A stretch of DNA of 9,143 bases, from NCBI GenBank assembly GCA_030837395.1, contig JAUPKO010000191.1, positions 1 through 9,143 on the forward strand, given 5' to 3'. Source of the DNA: Actinomycetota bacterium. Lineage in GTDB: Bacteria; Actinomycetota; Actinomycetes; S36-B12; UBA10799. The notes beneath the pieces are model-generated. The model saw only the letters and a program-made list of their open reading frames with translations. It did not search any database and was not told the origin of the DNA. Both the position numbers and the translations under genes were made by a program. Shown here piece by piece: positions 1 to 6,872 of the stretch (positions are counted from its first letter, which is position 1; every line of letters starts with the position of its first letter).

Positions 1-221
1 ACCACATCCAACACTGGGCCCACGGCGGACTCACCTCTGACCAAAATTTGGTCCTGCTGTGCTCGCGCCATCATCACGACCTCCACAACGGCCTGTGGAC
101 CATCCACATCCCACCCGACGGCACCCCCACCGTCACACCCGGACCCCACCACCACAACCAGAACCGAAACGAGGGCCAGCACCGGCGCCGACACCGCCGA
201 CGACCACCCACCGCCGACTGA
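1..221 (+). CDS. HNH endonuclease domain protein, 13E12/DUF222-like (3' end only)
   Basis: Only the C-terminal 72 residues are present; the gene enters from the left edge (first full codon at base 3) and stops at TGA 219-221. The visible part is the core of an HNH nuclease fold: a His-Trp-Ala-His-Gly-Gly-Leu-Thr segment, then Asn-Leu-Val-Leu-Leu-Cys, then Ser-Arg-His-His-His-Asp-Leu-His. This matches the usual H...W..GG.T...NL..LC..HH...H pattern at the end of actinobacterial DUF222/13E12 repeat proteins, which are often multi-copy and poorly characterised. The metal-binding and catalytic His residues seen here look intact. After the motif the protein ends in a low-complexity tail rich in His, Arg and Pro. 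The upstream DUF222 region is outside the window, so assignment to that exact family is inferred from the motif. The gene has no evident functional link to its neighbours. Confidence 0.85.
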   Translation, partial: HIQHWAHGGLTSDQNLVLLCSRHHHDLHNGLWTIHIPPDGTPTVTPGPHHHNQNRNEGQHRRRHRRRPPTAD

Positions 222-300
222 CCCAGCAGTCGGCCGCCCATGGTGATGGCATACCGTCAGCCAGGACTCGGAATGTGTCCGGCCGACGTCGCGGACGATG

Positions 301-306
301 AGGAGG
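301..306 (+). promoter_or_regulatory. Shine-Dalgarno sequence fixing the start of the AlaX-like gene
   Basis: A perfect AGGAGG lies 6 nt before the ATG at 313. An in-frame ATG at 298 would leave this site inside the coding region and has no comparable site of its own, so 313 is the better start. Confidence 0.8.
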
Positions 307-312
307 ACTTAT

Positions 313-1218
313 ATGTCAGAGCCATGCGCGTCCACCCGCGTGACCTATCCGCGTGGGGCGACCGATGGAACCTCGACGGTCGTGCAAGTTTTCCCACTGC
401 AGGGAGGGACCGGCATCATCACCGCCGAGACGCCGTTCCACCCGGTCGACCACACCTGGCCGGATCAACCGGCCGACGTCGGGACCCTGACGGTCAACGG
501 TGCCCAGGTGGCCATCACGGACGCCATCACCGGCGCCAGCCAGATCGGATCGGACAGACTGTGTTTGGGCCGGGACATCACCGCCCGGCGGGGGGATGAC
601 GACTGGTGCTGGTACGTCGTGCACGTGACCGACGCACCCTACGGGGACTGCCTCGAATGGGTTGGTGCGCAGGCGACCCTGTGCGTAGATAGCCGCCGTC
701 GTGCTTCACTCAGCGCTTCGCACACGGCCTGTCATCTCATGGCCTTTGCCCTCAACGAGGCTCTTTCCGATCGATGGCGCAAAGTACCCAACGGCGACTC
801 CCTGGGCCACCCCAACTTCGACGCGATCGCGATCACGTCGTCCCAGATCCGGACCGATGGCAGCACAGACACATATCGTCTGGGCAAGTCGCTACGGAAG
901 AAGGGCTTCACCGTCGCCGCGACTGACGAGGCACCCAGCCTGGCCGATGCTCTGCCCAACCTCGCGGACTCCGTCGCAACCCGTCTCAATGAGTGGATCG
1001 GCACGGATGCCCAGGTGCGGGTGGATGCCCACGGCCCCGACCTGACCTCACCGCGGGAGTGGGTGTGCGATCTTCCGCAGGGCACCGCCACTGTGATGTG
1101 TGGTGGCACGCATGTGAGCCGCCTATCCCAACTCGGGACCGTGCGGGTGACCGCCGAACTCGACGACGACGGCACCGAGCTGACCATCACCACCACACCA
1201 TCGACCGCTGACAGTTGA
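313..1218 (+). CDS. AlaX-like alanyl-tRNA editing metal-dependent hydrolase
   Basis: The 301-residue protein resembles stand-alone relatives of the alanyl-tRNA synthetase editing domain, which hydrolyse Ser or Gly wrongly attached to tRNA-Ala in the cytoplasm. The zinc site is visible as two motifs: His-Thr-Ala-Cys-His at residues 137-141 (HxxxH) and Cys-Gly-Gly-Thr-His at 263-267 (CxxxH). These correspond to the canonical HTxxH and CGGTH motifs of the AlaRS/AlaX family. The N-terminal part (about 35-90) carries a Pro-Phe-His-Pro-Val-Asp...Trp-Pro-Asp-Gln-Pro-Ala-Asp-Val-Gly segment, like the beta-barrel domain that precedes the catalytic core in AlaX-M-type proteins. No synthetase aminoacylation domain is present, so it acts in trans if it edits at all. 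The start at 313 follows from the AGGAGG at 301-306. It is monocistronic and converges on the permease gene with 53 bp between stops. The family is well supported; the precise substrate is inferred. Confidence 0.85.
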   Translation: MSEPCASTRVTYPRGATDGTSTVVQVFPLQGGTGIITAETPFHPVDHTWPDQPADVGTLTVNGAQVAITDAITGASQIGSDRLCLGRDITARRGDDDWCWYVVHVTDAPYGDCLEWVGAQATLCVDSRRRASLSASHTACHLMAFALNEALSDRWRKVPNGDSLGHPNFDAIAITSSQIRTDGSTDTYRLGKSLRKKGFTVAATDEAPSLADALPNLADSVATRLNEWIGTDAQVRVDAHGPDLTSPREWVCDLPQGTATVMCGGTHVSRLSQLGTVRVTAELDDDGTELTITTTPSTADS

Positions 1219-1271
1219 ACGAGTCAAGGCGGTAGGAGCCCGACAGGTCGAAGCGAGGACGGGCGCGCGGC

Positions 1272-2798
1272 TCACTCGACGATCAGCGACGGAGTGTCCT
1301 TCTTGAGAACCTCGCCACGGAAGAACGTCGGGTCCTTCGCCCGCATGAAGGCCATGATCACCCCGCCGAACACGATCAACCCGACACCCATGACGAACAC
1401 CAGTCCCACACCGAAGACATGGGCACCGCTACCGAAATCCGGACTGTACGAGTCTCGCAGCGTCACGAGGAACACGAACGTCAGGATCACCCCGCCGATC
1501 AGCGGCAACAGGAACATGAACACGACGCTGGACACCGAACGGAACAGATCGCGACGGAAGTACCAGACACACGCGAACGCCGTCAGCCCGTAGTAGAAGC
1601 AGATCATGATGCCGATCGAGTAGACCGTGTCGAGCAGCACGTTCTCGCTCAGGATCGTCAATGTCGTGTAGAAGACCGCGGCCCCGATCCCGGTGACCAG
1701 GGTGGCGTACGACGGCGTGAGGTAGCGGGGGTGAATCGCCGAGAACCGGGACGGCAGGGCGTGGTAGGAACCCATCGCCAGCAATGTTCGTGAAGTGGGC
1801 AGAAACGTGCTGATCAGGCTGGCCGCACTCGACGCCAGCACAGCGGCGAACAGGAACAGGTGCCAGGGACTGCCCATGATCGGCTGTGCGAGCGCACCGA
1901 ACACGTTGTCGTGGATCTCCTCGTTGGCCAACCCCAGCCCGGTGTCACCCACCCCCGCATACATGATCACGGCGATGGAGACCAGCAGGTACGTGCAGAG
2001 GATGGAGATGACGGCCAGGATCGCGGCGCGACCCGACGTGGTCTCCGAATCCTTCGTCTCCTCGTTGATCGTCAACGCGGAGTCCCAACCCCAGAAGGCG
2101 AAGATCGACCCGGACAGTCCCGCCACGATGGCCGACACGGCCAAGCCGGACGGGCTGAACCAATCCCAACTGAAGGAGACACCCGTGGCCGACCCGCCCG
2201 ACTCCGCGATGGCCGCGACCGCGAAGGCGAACAGCACGACCAGTTGGAAGCCCACCAAGATGTACTGCAGTCGCGCGGTGGTGGTGATCCCACGGTAGGC
2301 GACATAGGTGGCGATCGCCACGAACAGCAAAGTGGTGGTGACATTGACGGGCTTGTTCTGCCACAGGTTCGTCAGCCACAGGCTGTTGATGACGTCACCG
2401 ACGAACTGATAGAAGAACTGCACCGCGATACCGGCGAGGTTGGAGATCACAATGACCATCGCCAGCACTGCGGTCCAGCCGCCCAACCATCCGACATAGG
2501 GACCGAAGGCCTTTGTGGTCCACGTGAACGACGTGCCACAGTCCGGGATTACCTTGTTCAACTCCCGATAGGCAAAGGCCGCGAAGAACATGGGAATGAA
2601 TCCGAGCAGAAACACCGCCGGCGCCTTCTCGCCCACATCGCCGGCGAGTAACCCGATGGTCGCGGTCAGAGTGTAGGCCGGCGCCACGCACGAAATCGCC
2701 AGGATGATGCCACCGACCAGCCCCACCGAGTTGCGCGACAGCCCCTTCTCATGGACGTCGGCTTCCGCGGCGAATTCCTCATGCTGGGGAGATTTCAT
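1272..2798 (-). CDS. APC-superfamily amino-acid permease
   Basis: The 508-residue protein is an integral membrane transporter of the amino acid-polyamine-organocation family, probably taking up an amino acid or amine with a cation. About twelve hydrophobic segments can be read. TM1 carries the Gly-Leu-Val-Gly-Gly-Ile-Ile motif typical of the first helix of APC proteins. The loop after TM8 has a Leu-Pro-Ser-Arg-Phe-Ser...His-Pro-Arg-Tyr-Leu-Thr-Pro segment, a hallmark of actinobacterial APC permeases. Both termini are short, hydrophilic and presumably cytoplasmic. The start at 2798 is chosen because GGAGG (2805-2809 on the opposite strand) sits 6 nt upstream; an in-frame ATG ten codons further out (2828) would add an arginine-rich stretch and ignore this site. 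It is transcribed divergently from the stress-protein gene, with only 40 bp between start codons. Substrate cannot be deduced from sequence. Confidence 0.92.
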   Translation of the reverse strand: MKSPQHEEFAAEADVHEKGLSRNSVGLVGGIILAISCVAPAYTLTATIGLLAGDVGEKAPAVFLLGFIPMFFAAFAYRELNKVIPDCGTSFTWTTKAFGPYVGWLGGWTAVLAMVIVISNLAGIAVQFFYQFVGDVINSLWLTNLWQNKPVNVTTTLLFVAIATYVAYRGITTTARLQYILVGFQLVVLFAFAVAAIAESGGSATGVSFSWDWFSPSGLAVSAIVAGLSGSIFAFWGWDSALTINEETKDSETTSGRAAILAVISILCTYLLVSIAVIMYAGVGDTGLGLANEEIHDNVFGALAQPIMGSPWHLFLFAAVLASSAASLISTFLPTSRTLLAMGSYHALPSRFSAIHPRYLTPSYATLVTGIGAAVFYTTLTILSENVLLDTVYSIGIMICFYYGLTAFACVWYFRRDLFRSVSSVVFMFLLPLIGGVILTFVFLVTLRDSYSPDFGSGAHVFGVGLVFVMGVGLIVFGGVIMAFMRAKDPTFFRGEVLKKDTPSLIVE

Positions 2799-2804
2799 CG
2801 GACA

Positions 2805-2809
2805 CCTCC
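2805..2809 (-). promoter_or_regulatory. Shine-Dalgarno sequence of the APC permease gene
   Basis: GGAGG on the minus strand lies 6 nt before the ATG at 2798-2796. It decides in favour of the shorter start over the in-frame ATG at 2828. Confidence 0.75.
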
Positions 2810-2822
2810 GTCGTCTGCGTTC

Positions 2823-2832
2823 TGGCACACTA
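2823..2832. promoter_or_regulatory. Overlapping divergent -10 elements (permease / stress protein)
   Basis: On the plus strand TGG followed by CACACT (2823-2831) reads as an extended -10 element ending 7 nt before the ATG at 2839, which would give a leaderless mRNA. On the minus strand the same bases read TAGTGT (2832-2827), a TANNNT-type -10 box that would start transcription near 2820 and leave about a 22-nt leader with the GGAGG site of the permease gene. Neither side has a clear -35 hexamer. This is a pattern reading with no transcript data. Confidence 0.4.
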
Positions 2833-2838
2833 GCCGAT

Positions 2839-3807
2839 ATGACCGCACCCTTGGCTGACCCAGAAGGCTCAGTCTCGCCGCCGATCGAAGGGGTCGTGGT
2901 GGGTTTCGATGGCTCACCGGCCGCCCAGGTGGCGCTTGAGTGGGGGGCCGCGGCCGCAGTCGCTCACGGCACGGCACTGACCATTCTCAGGTCCCGCCCA
3001 GACGCCGAGGCTCCGCTGATCGAACTGACCGATGACTCGGCGGCGGACGAACTCGTCGGTGACGGGATCGCCGACGACCTGGCCACGGCCGTCGAACACG
3101 TGAACTCCCGGCATCCCGACCTGACCATTCATACAGTGGTCACGCCGGACTCCCCCGTCGACAGCCTGTTGGCCGCCTCCGAGACGGCCGATCTGATCGC
3201 CATCGGGTCACGAGGGATGGAGGGATTTGCAGGCCTGCTCATCGGGTCCACGGTGATGGAGGTGACTCCGTACGCGCGCTGTCCGGTGGTGGTGTTGTAC
3301 GTCCCAGACGCGGACACCGAAGCGGCCCGCGAGGTGGCCCGGCACCCGGGTTCGGTGGTGGTGGGATTCGACGGTTCCGGGCATTCACAAGAAGCCCTGA
3401 CCTTCGCCTTGCGCCATGCTGCCGCGTTGGGTCTGGGTGTGACGGTGGTGCACATTTCCGGCGGGTCGCCCAAACACGATCCCGTGCCGGTCTCACCTGA
3501 CGCCGACGAACTGACCGCCGAGGTGCGCGAGGATCTTGACCAAGCCGTGCGGATAGCCCGGAACTTCCCGGCTGTGCCGGTGTCCTACCTGCACGCCGTG
3601 GGGCGTCCGGCGGGGATCCTCATTCGCGAGGCCTCCGGCTCCGCCCTGGTGGTCGTCGGGGCGCGCGGCCGCGGCGGTTTCGCACAGCTTCTGCTCGGGT
3701 CGGTGGGTCTGCAATTGGTGATCCACGCGGAGTGCCCGGTCGCTGTGGTGCACCACCTGCCCACAGATCCCGCCAGCTCCGGTCCGGCGGGCTCCGCGCG
3801 CGCGTGA
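2839..3807 (+). CDS. Universal stress protein, tandem UspA domains
   Basis: The 322-residue protein contains two UspA-like nucleotide-binding domains, about residues 17-155 and 172-310. Each opens with Val-Val-Val-Gly-Phe-Asp-Gly-Ser. Each keeps the ATP-binding G-2x-G-9x-G(S/T) motif: Gly123, Gly126, Gly136-Ser137 in domain 1 and Gly274, Gly277, Gly287-Ser288 in domain 2, so both are predicted to bind ATP. Tandem USPs are common in actinobacteria and are associated with hypoxia, stationary phase and other stress; the exact role here is unknown. The ATG at 2839 is chosen because the first domain begins 16 residues later and the open frame upstream (to 2704) is antisense to the permease. No Shine-Dalgarno sequence precedes it, consistent with a leaderless transcript. 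The first export gene starts 15 bp after its stop on the same strand, so read-through into that operon is possible. Confidence 0.93.
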   Translation: MTAPLADPEGSVSPPIEGVVVGFDGSPAAQVALEWGAAAAVAHGTALTILRSRPDAEAPLIELTDDSAADELVGDGIADDLATAVEHVNSRHPDLTIHTVVTPDSPVDSLLAASETADLIAIGSRGMEGFAGLLIGSTVMEVTPYARCPVVVLYVPDADTEAAREVARHPGSVVVGFDGSGHSQEALTFALRHAAALGLGVTVVHISGGSPKHDPVPVSPDADELTAEVREDLDQAVRIARNFPAVPVSYLHAVGRPAGILIREASGSALVVVGARGRGGFAQLLLGSVGLQLVIHAECPVAVVHHLPTDPASSGPAGSARA

Positions 3808-3809
3808 AG

Positions 3810-3815
3810 TACTGT
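3810..3815 (+). promoter_or_regulatory. Candidate -10 box for leaderless transcription of the export operon
   Basis: TACTGT fits the actinobacterial TANNNT -10 consensus and ends exactly 7 nt before the ATG at 3823, which would place the transcription start on the A of the start codon. The 15-bp gap has no good Shine-Dalgarno sequence, which supports leaderless initiation. No -35 hexamer is visible. The gene could also be read from the stress-protein promoter. Confidence 0.45.
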
Positions 3816-3822
3816 CGAAGAC

Positions 3823-4662
3823 ATGCCTCGGGATGATCACCCCAGACGCCCCGGTACCAAGGATTCGGACGTCCTCGCAGAGATCTTCGACATCGTCGAG
3901 AGCCACGACGATGCCCGCCAGCCCGACACCGGGCCGCAGTTCCGTGCCCAGGCCCTGCGCCAACTCGATGTGCCGGCCACCATCGACAACCTCCTGCAAC
4001 TCACCTCCCGCCGGACCTGGCTGGCCATCGCCGGGATCGCCCTGGCACTGATCGCAGGCCTTACCTACGCGGCGAACACGATTCGAGTGGAGTCAGTCGC
4101 AGCGGAGGGCCGGGCAGTGGCTCCGCCGGGGATCATCAACGCCGCGAGCCCGACCGCGGGAGTGATCACCGCAGTCCTCGCCCCCAAGGGCACCAGTGTC
4201 GTGGCCGGGCAGCCGGTGGCCACCGGTCGCCGATCCGCCGATGATCTGGCGATGTCCGTGGTGGCGCCGCTGCCCGGCACGACCTGGCAGCAATTGGCGG
4301 CGGCTGGTGCGGTGGTCGCCGAGGGCACAGTGGTCACCCAGCTGCTGCCCCCTGACAGCGGCTCGCTGCTCATGCTGCAAGTGCCGGAGTCGCAGGCGGG
4401 GCCCATCGCCATCGGACAAGCGGTCACCCTGCGCTTCGGTGCCAGCGGCACGGCAACTGGGATGGTCGCCGACATCGATACCGCCCCCATGCCGTCCGCA
4501 GTCGCCGATACCTCACTGGCCATGTCCACCCTGCAGAGTGACGAACCCGTGGTCATGGTCACCGTCGAGGCCGAAGCCGAAGTGCCCCCCGGCGACGCCG
4601 TCACGGCCGAGGTCATCCAATCCGAGCGGACCCTGCTCGAGTCGTTGCTGGGCATCGGATGA
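3823..4662 (+). CDS. NHLM/NHLP-type bacteriocin export membrane-fusion (HlyD-like) protein
   Basis: The 279-residue protein resembles the HlyD-family adaptor of NHLM bacteriocin export systems. The family signature is a pre-membrane block of the form FRxxALxxLxxPxxIDxLL followed by LTSxRxWLA; here it starts at Phe40 and runs straight into the single transmembrane helix (about 65-85). Beyond the membrane there are two lipoyl-like halves, about residues 105-134 and 145-175, each with the Val-Val-Ala-Gly-Gln or Val-Val-Ala-Glu-Gly turn, then a beta-barrel region to the C-terminus. The coiled-coil hairpin that normally separates the lipoyl halves is missing, replaced by roughly ten residues (135-144), so the protein is much shorter than typical HlyD proteins. 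About 39 acidic residues precede the signature block, with no alternative in-frame ATG nearer to it. The stop overlaps the next start by ATGA. It probably docks on the two ABC proteins as an extracytoplasmic adaptor. Confidence 0.85.
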   Translation: MPRDDHPRRPGTKDSDVLAEIFDIVESHDDARQPDTGPQFRAQALRQLDVPATIDNLLQLTSRRTWLAIAGIALALIAGLTYAANTIRVESVAAEGRAVAPPGIINAASPTAGVITAVLAPKGTSVVAGQPVATGRRSADDLAMSVVAPLPGTTWQQLAAAGAVVAEGTVVTQLLPPDSGSLLMLQVPESQAGPIAIGQAVTLRFGASGTATGMVADIDTAPMPSAVADTSLAMSTLQSDEPVVMVTVEAEAEVPPGDAVTAEVIQSERTLLESLLGIG

Positions 4663-6872
4663 GTCCTTCGGCCGGGCCACCGCAAGTCAACGAGGCCGCC
4701 GCCACCACTCGACGTACGCGAGTGAAGGTGCCGGGCATGCTGCAGACGGAATCCGCCGAATGCGGTGCCGCCTGCCTGGGCATGGTGCTTGCCCACTTCG
4801 GACGATTCGTTTCGCTTGACGCCCTACGCCTGGCCACGGGTGTCTCCCGTGATGGCGCTACCGCCGACAACATCGTCACGGGCGCCGAGGCGTTCGGCCT
4901 GCGCGCCACCCAGGTCATGTGCGAACCGCACGATCTGCGGACCATGCCAGATGCCCTACCGATGATTCTGCATTGGCGCTTCACCCACTTCGTCGTCCTG
5001 GAAGGCTGGGAGCCGGGGGGCTGGCGGCTGAACGATCCCGAGATCGGCGACTTCCGGATCGGCGATGACGCCTTCGACGGGGCCTTCACCGGCCTTGCCC
5101 TCACCTTGACACCGGGGCCGGACTTCGTCCCGGGCGGCACACGGGCATCGATGGTCAGGCGACTCGCCCGCGCGGCCGGTCACATCGGGCCGGCAGTCGC
5201 CGCCTCGATCGCGGTCGCCGCACTGCTGCTGATCCCCATGATGCTCGTGCCACAACTGATGCAGCAGTACGGCAACGAGCTCTCCGGGCTCGCGGGGATT
5301 GCGGCCCTCGGAACGGTCTTCGGGCTGACCATAGCGCTGCTGGTGCAATCCCTGCTGCTGTCAGCGCAGGGGGTCCTGGCCACCCGCCTGACGTCCAAGA
5401 TCTCGATCAGGGTGCAGGCCGGTGTCGTGCAGCGTCTGCTGGACTTGCCCGCGTCGTTCCACGCACAGCGAGGGTCCGCGGCCATCGCCCAAAAGGCCCT
5501 GCTCATCGACTACCTCAGCCAAGGAGTTGCCCAACTCACCATCAGCACGACCACCGGGTTGCTCACAGCGATCGTCGCCGAGATCATCCTGCTGATCATC
5601 GACCCCCTGACCGGCGTCGTGGCCCTGCTGGTCGTCACTTTGATCGCCCTGCGCATGCGTCGCACGATTCGCGCCTGGCGCGAACTGTCGGCAACGCTGG
5701 TGCTGACCCTCGTCGAGGTAGGCATCGTGTCCACAACCTCGCTGTCGCAGATCGAGTCCATCAAGGCGGCCGGGGCCGAGGACGGCATCATCACTCGTGG
5801 TATCGCCACGCAGAACCGGTTGATGGCGGCCCAGCAGACCGCCGGACTACGCCAACTGAACCTGAATCTCGTCGCCACCATGATGCGGGGTATCGGGTTC
5901 CTGCTGATCGTCGGCACAGCCATGCTGCAGATTGCCAGCGGCCGGCTCGACCCAGGTGTGCTATTGGCCGTGTTGGCCCTGGCGGGGGTGCTGTTGGGCC
6001 CGGTCGGCGGCCTGGTGATCGCGTTGGACAATGCCCAGGTCCTACGCGCCAGCCTCGATCAGGTGGACGACATCCTGGCGGCCGACCCGGCCGACGAGTG
6101 GCCCCCGCCCAGCCTCGACGACACCGCGGCTGCACCGTTGGCGCCCACGACGATCACCGGATCGCTGACCTTGCGTGACGTGACCTTCGGGTACTCCGCG
6201 CTGGCCCCGCCGGTGGTACAAGACATCAGCCTCGACATCGCGCCCGGGCACCGCGTTGCCCTCGTGGGGCCCTCGGGCTGCGGCAAGTCGACAGTGTCCC
6301 GCCTGGTGGTCGGCCTGTATCAGCCCTGGTCGGGGGCCCTTCTGATCGACGGCATCGAGCGTCGCGACCACGCCCCGCAGGTGCTGGGCCAAGCGGTGGC
6401 CATGGTGAGTCAAGAGGTGATGATCTTCGCTGCCACCATCCGCGACAACATCACCATGTGGGACACGAGCATCAGCGAGGCCCAGGTGCAGCGGGCGATC
6501 GAGGACGCCCAGCTCGCCGACGTGGTGGCGGATCGTCCCGGGGGGTTGGATGCGCTGCTGAACGAGGGCGGCTGGGACCTGTCCGGCGGCCAGCGCCAAC
6601 GAGTCGAGATCGCTCGCGCCCTGGTGCGCGAACCGTGCATTCTCGTGCTCGACGAGGCCACCAGCGCGCTCGATCCCACCACCGAACAGCTCATCGACGG
6701 TGCGATCCGACGTCGCGGCATCACCGCGCTGGTGGTGGCCCACCGCCTCTCCACAGTGCGCGACAGCGACGAGATCATCGTGCTCGATCACGGGGTGATC
6801 GTGGAGCGCGGAACCCACCCGCAACTGCTCGCGGCAGGTGGCGTCTACACCGCTTTGGTGACGACCGAATGA
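4659..6872 (+). CDS. NHLM-type peptidase-containing ABC transporter (C39 peptidase, TMD, ATPase)
   Basis: The 737-residue protein combines leader-peptide cleavage with export of a ribosomal peptide. Residues 21-150 form a C39 cysteine peptidase with Gln29 (oxyanion hole), Cys35 in Glu-Cys-Gly-Ala-Ala, His110 in Thr-His-Phe-Val-Val and Asp126 in Asn-Asp-Pro, so the catalytic set is complete. Residues about 175-460 hold the membrane domain with roughly six helices. The nucleotide-binding domain has Walker A at 537-545 (GPSGCGKST), Q-loop Gln585, signature LSGGQ 641-645, Walker B ending Asp665-Glu666, and switch His695; all are intact, so it should hydrolyse ATP. The Val-Pro-Gly-Met-Leu-Gln-Thr-Glu-Ser-Ala-Glu-Cys-Gly start of the peptidase and the Phe-Thr-Gly...Pro-Gly-Pro-Asp-Phe end match the NHLM subgroup rather than generic bacteriocin PCATs. 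The start at 4659 overlaps the previous stop (ATGA) and lacks a strong ribosome-binding site, suggesting translational coupling. C39 enzymes usually cut after Gly-Gly-type leaders. Confidence 0.93.
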   Translation: MSPSAGPPQVNEAAATTRRTRVKVPGMLQTESAECGAACLGMVLAHFGRFVSLDALRLATGVSRDGATADNIVTGAEAFGLRATQVMCEPHDLRTMPDALPMILHWRFTHFVVLEGWEPGGWRLNDPEIGDFRIGDDAFDGAFTGLALTLTPGPDFVPGGTRASMVRRLARAAGHIGPAVAASIAVAALLLIPMMLVPQLMQQYGNELSGLAGIAALGTVFGLTIALLVQSLLLSAQGVLATRLTSKISIRVQAGVVQRLLDLPASFHAQRGSAAIAQKALLIDYLSQGVAQLTISTTTGLLTAIVAEIILLIIDPLTGVVALLVVTLIALRMRRTIRAWRELSATLVLTLVEVGIVSTTSLSQIESIKAAGAEDGIITRGIATQNRLMAAQQTAGLRQLNLNLVATMMRGIGFLLIVGTAMLQIASGRLDPGVLLAVLALAGVLLGPVGGLVIALDNAQVLRASLDQVDDILAADPADEWPPPSLDDTAAAPLAPTTITGSLTLRDVTFGYSALAPPVVQDISLDIAPGHRVALVGPSGCGKSTVSRLVVGLYQPWSGALLIDGIERRDHAPQVLGQAVAMVSQEVMIFAATIRDNITMWDTSISEAQVQRAIEDAQLADVVADRPGGLDALLNEGGWDLSGGQRQRVEIARALVREPCILVLDEATSALDPTTEQLIDGAIRRRGITALVVAHRLSTVRDSDEIIVLDHGVIVERGTHPQLLAAGGVYTALVTTE

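Noticed and set aside
59..301. An 80-codon plus-strand open frame over the end of the HNH gene
   Set aside because: It is Pro/Arg/His/Thr-rich without a motif, and overlaps the HNH frame whose residues match a known domain.
1219..1271. Possible bidirectional terminator between the converging AlaX-like and permease genes
   Set aside because: The best pairing found is GAGCC (1236-1240) with GGCTC (1269-1273) around a 28-nt loop and no T-run; this is too weak to call and partly overlaps the permease stop codon.
1860..2651. A 263-codon plus-strand open frame antisense to the permease gene
   Set aside because: Its translation is rich in Arg, Asp, Gly and Gln, with no domain or hydrophobic core, as expected for a shadow of a GC-rich gene; the permease on the other strand has clear membrane segments and a ribosome-binding site.
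2704..2838. In-frame upstream extension of the stress-protein gene to an ATG at 2704
   Set aside because: The extra 45 codons are antisense to the permease N-terminus and lie before the normal beginning of a UspA domain; the ATG at 2839 gives the usual family architecture.
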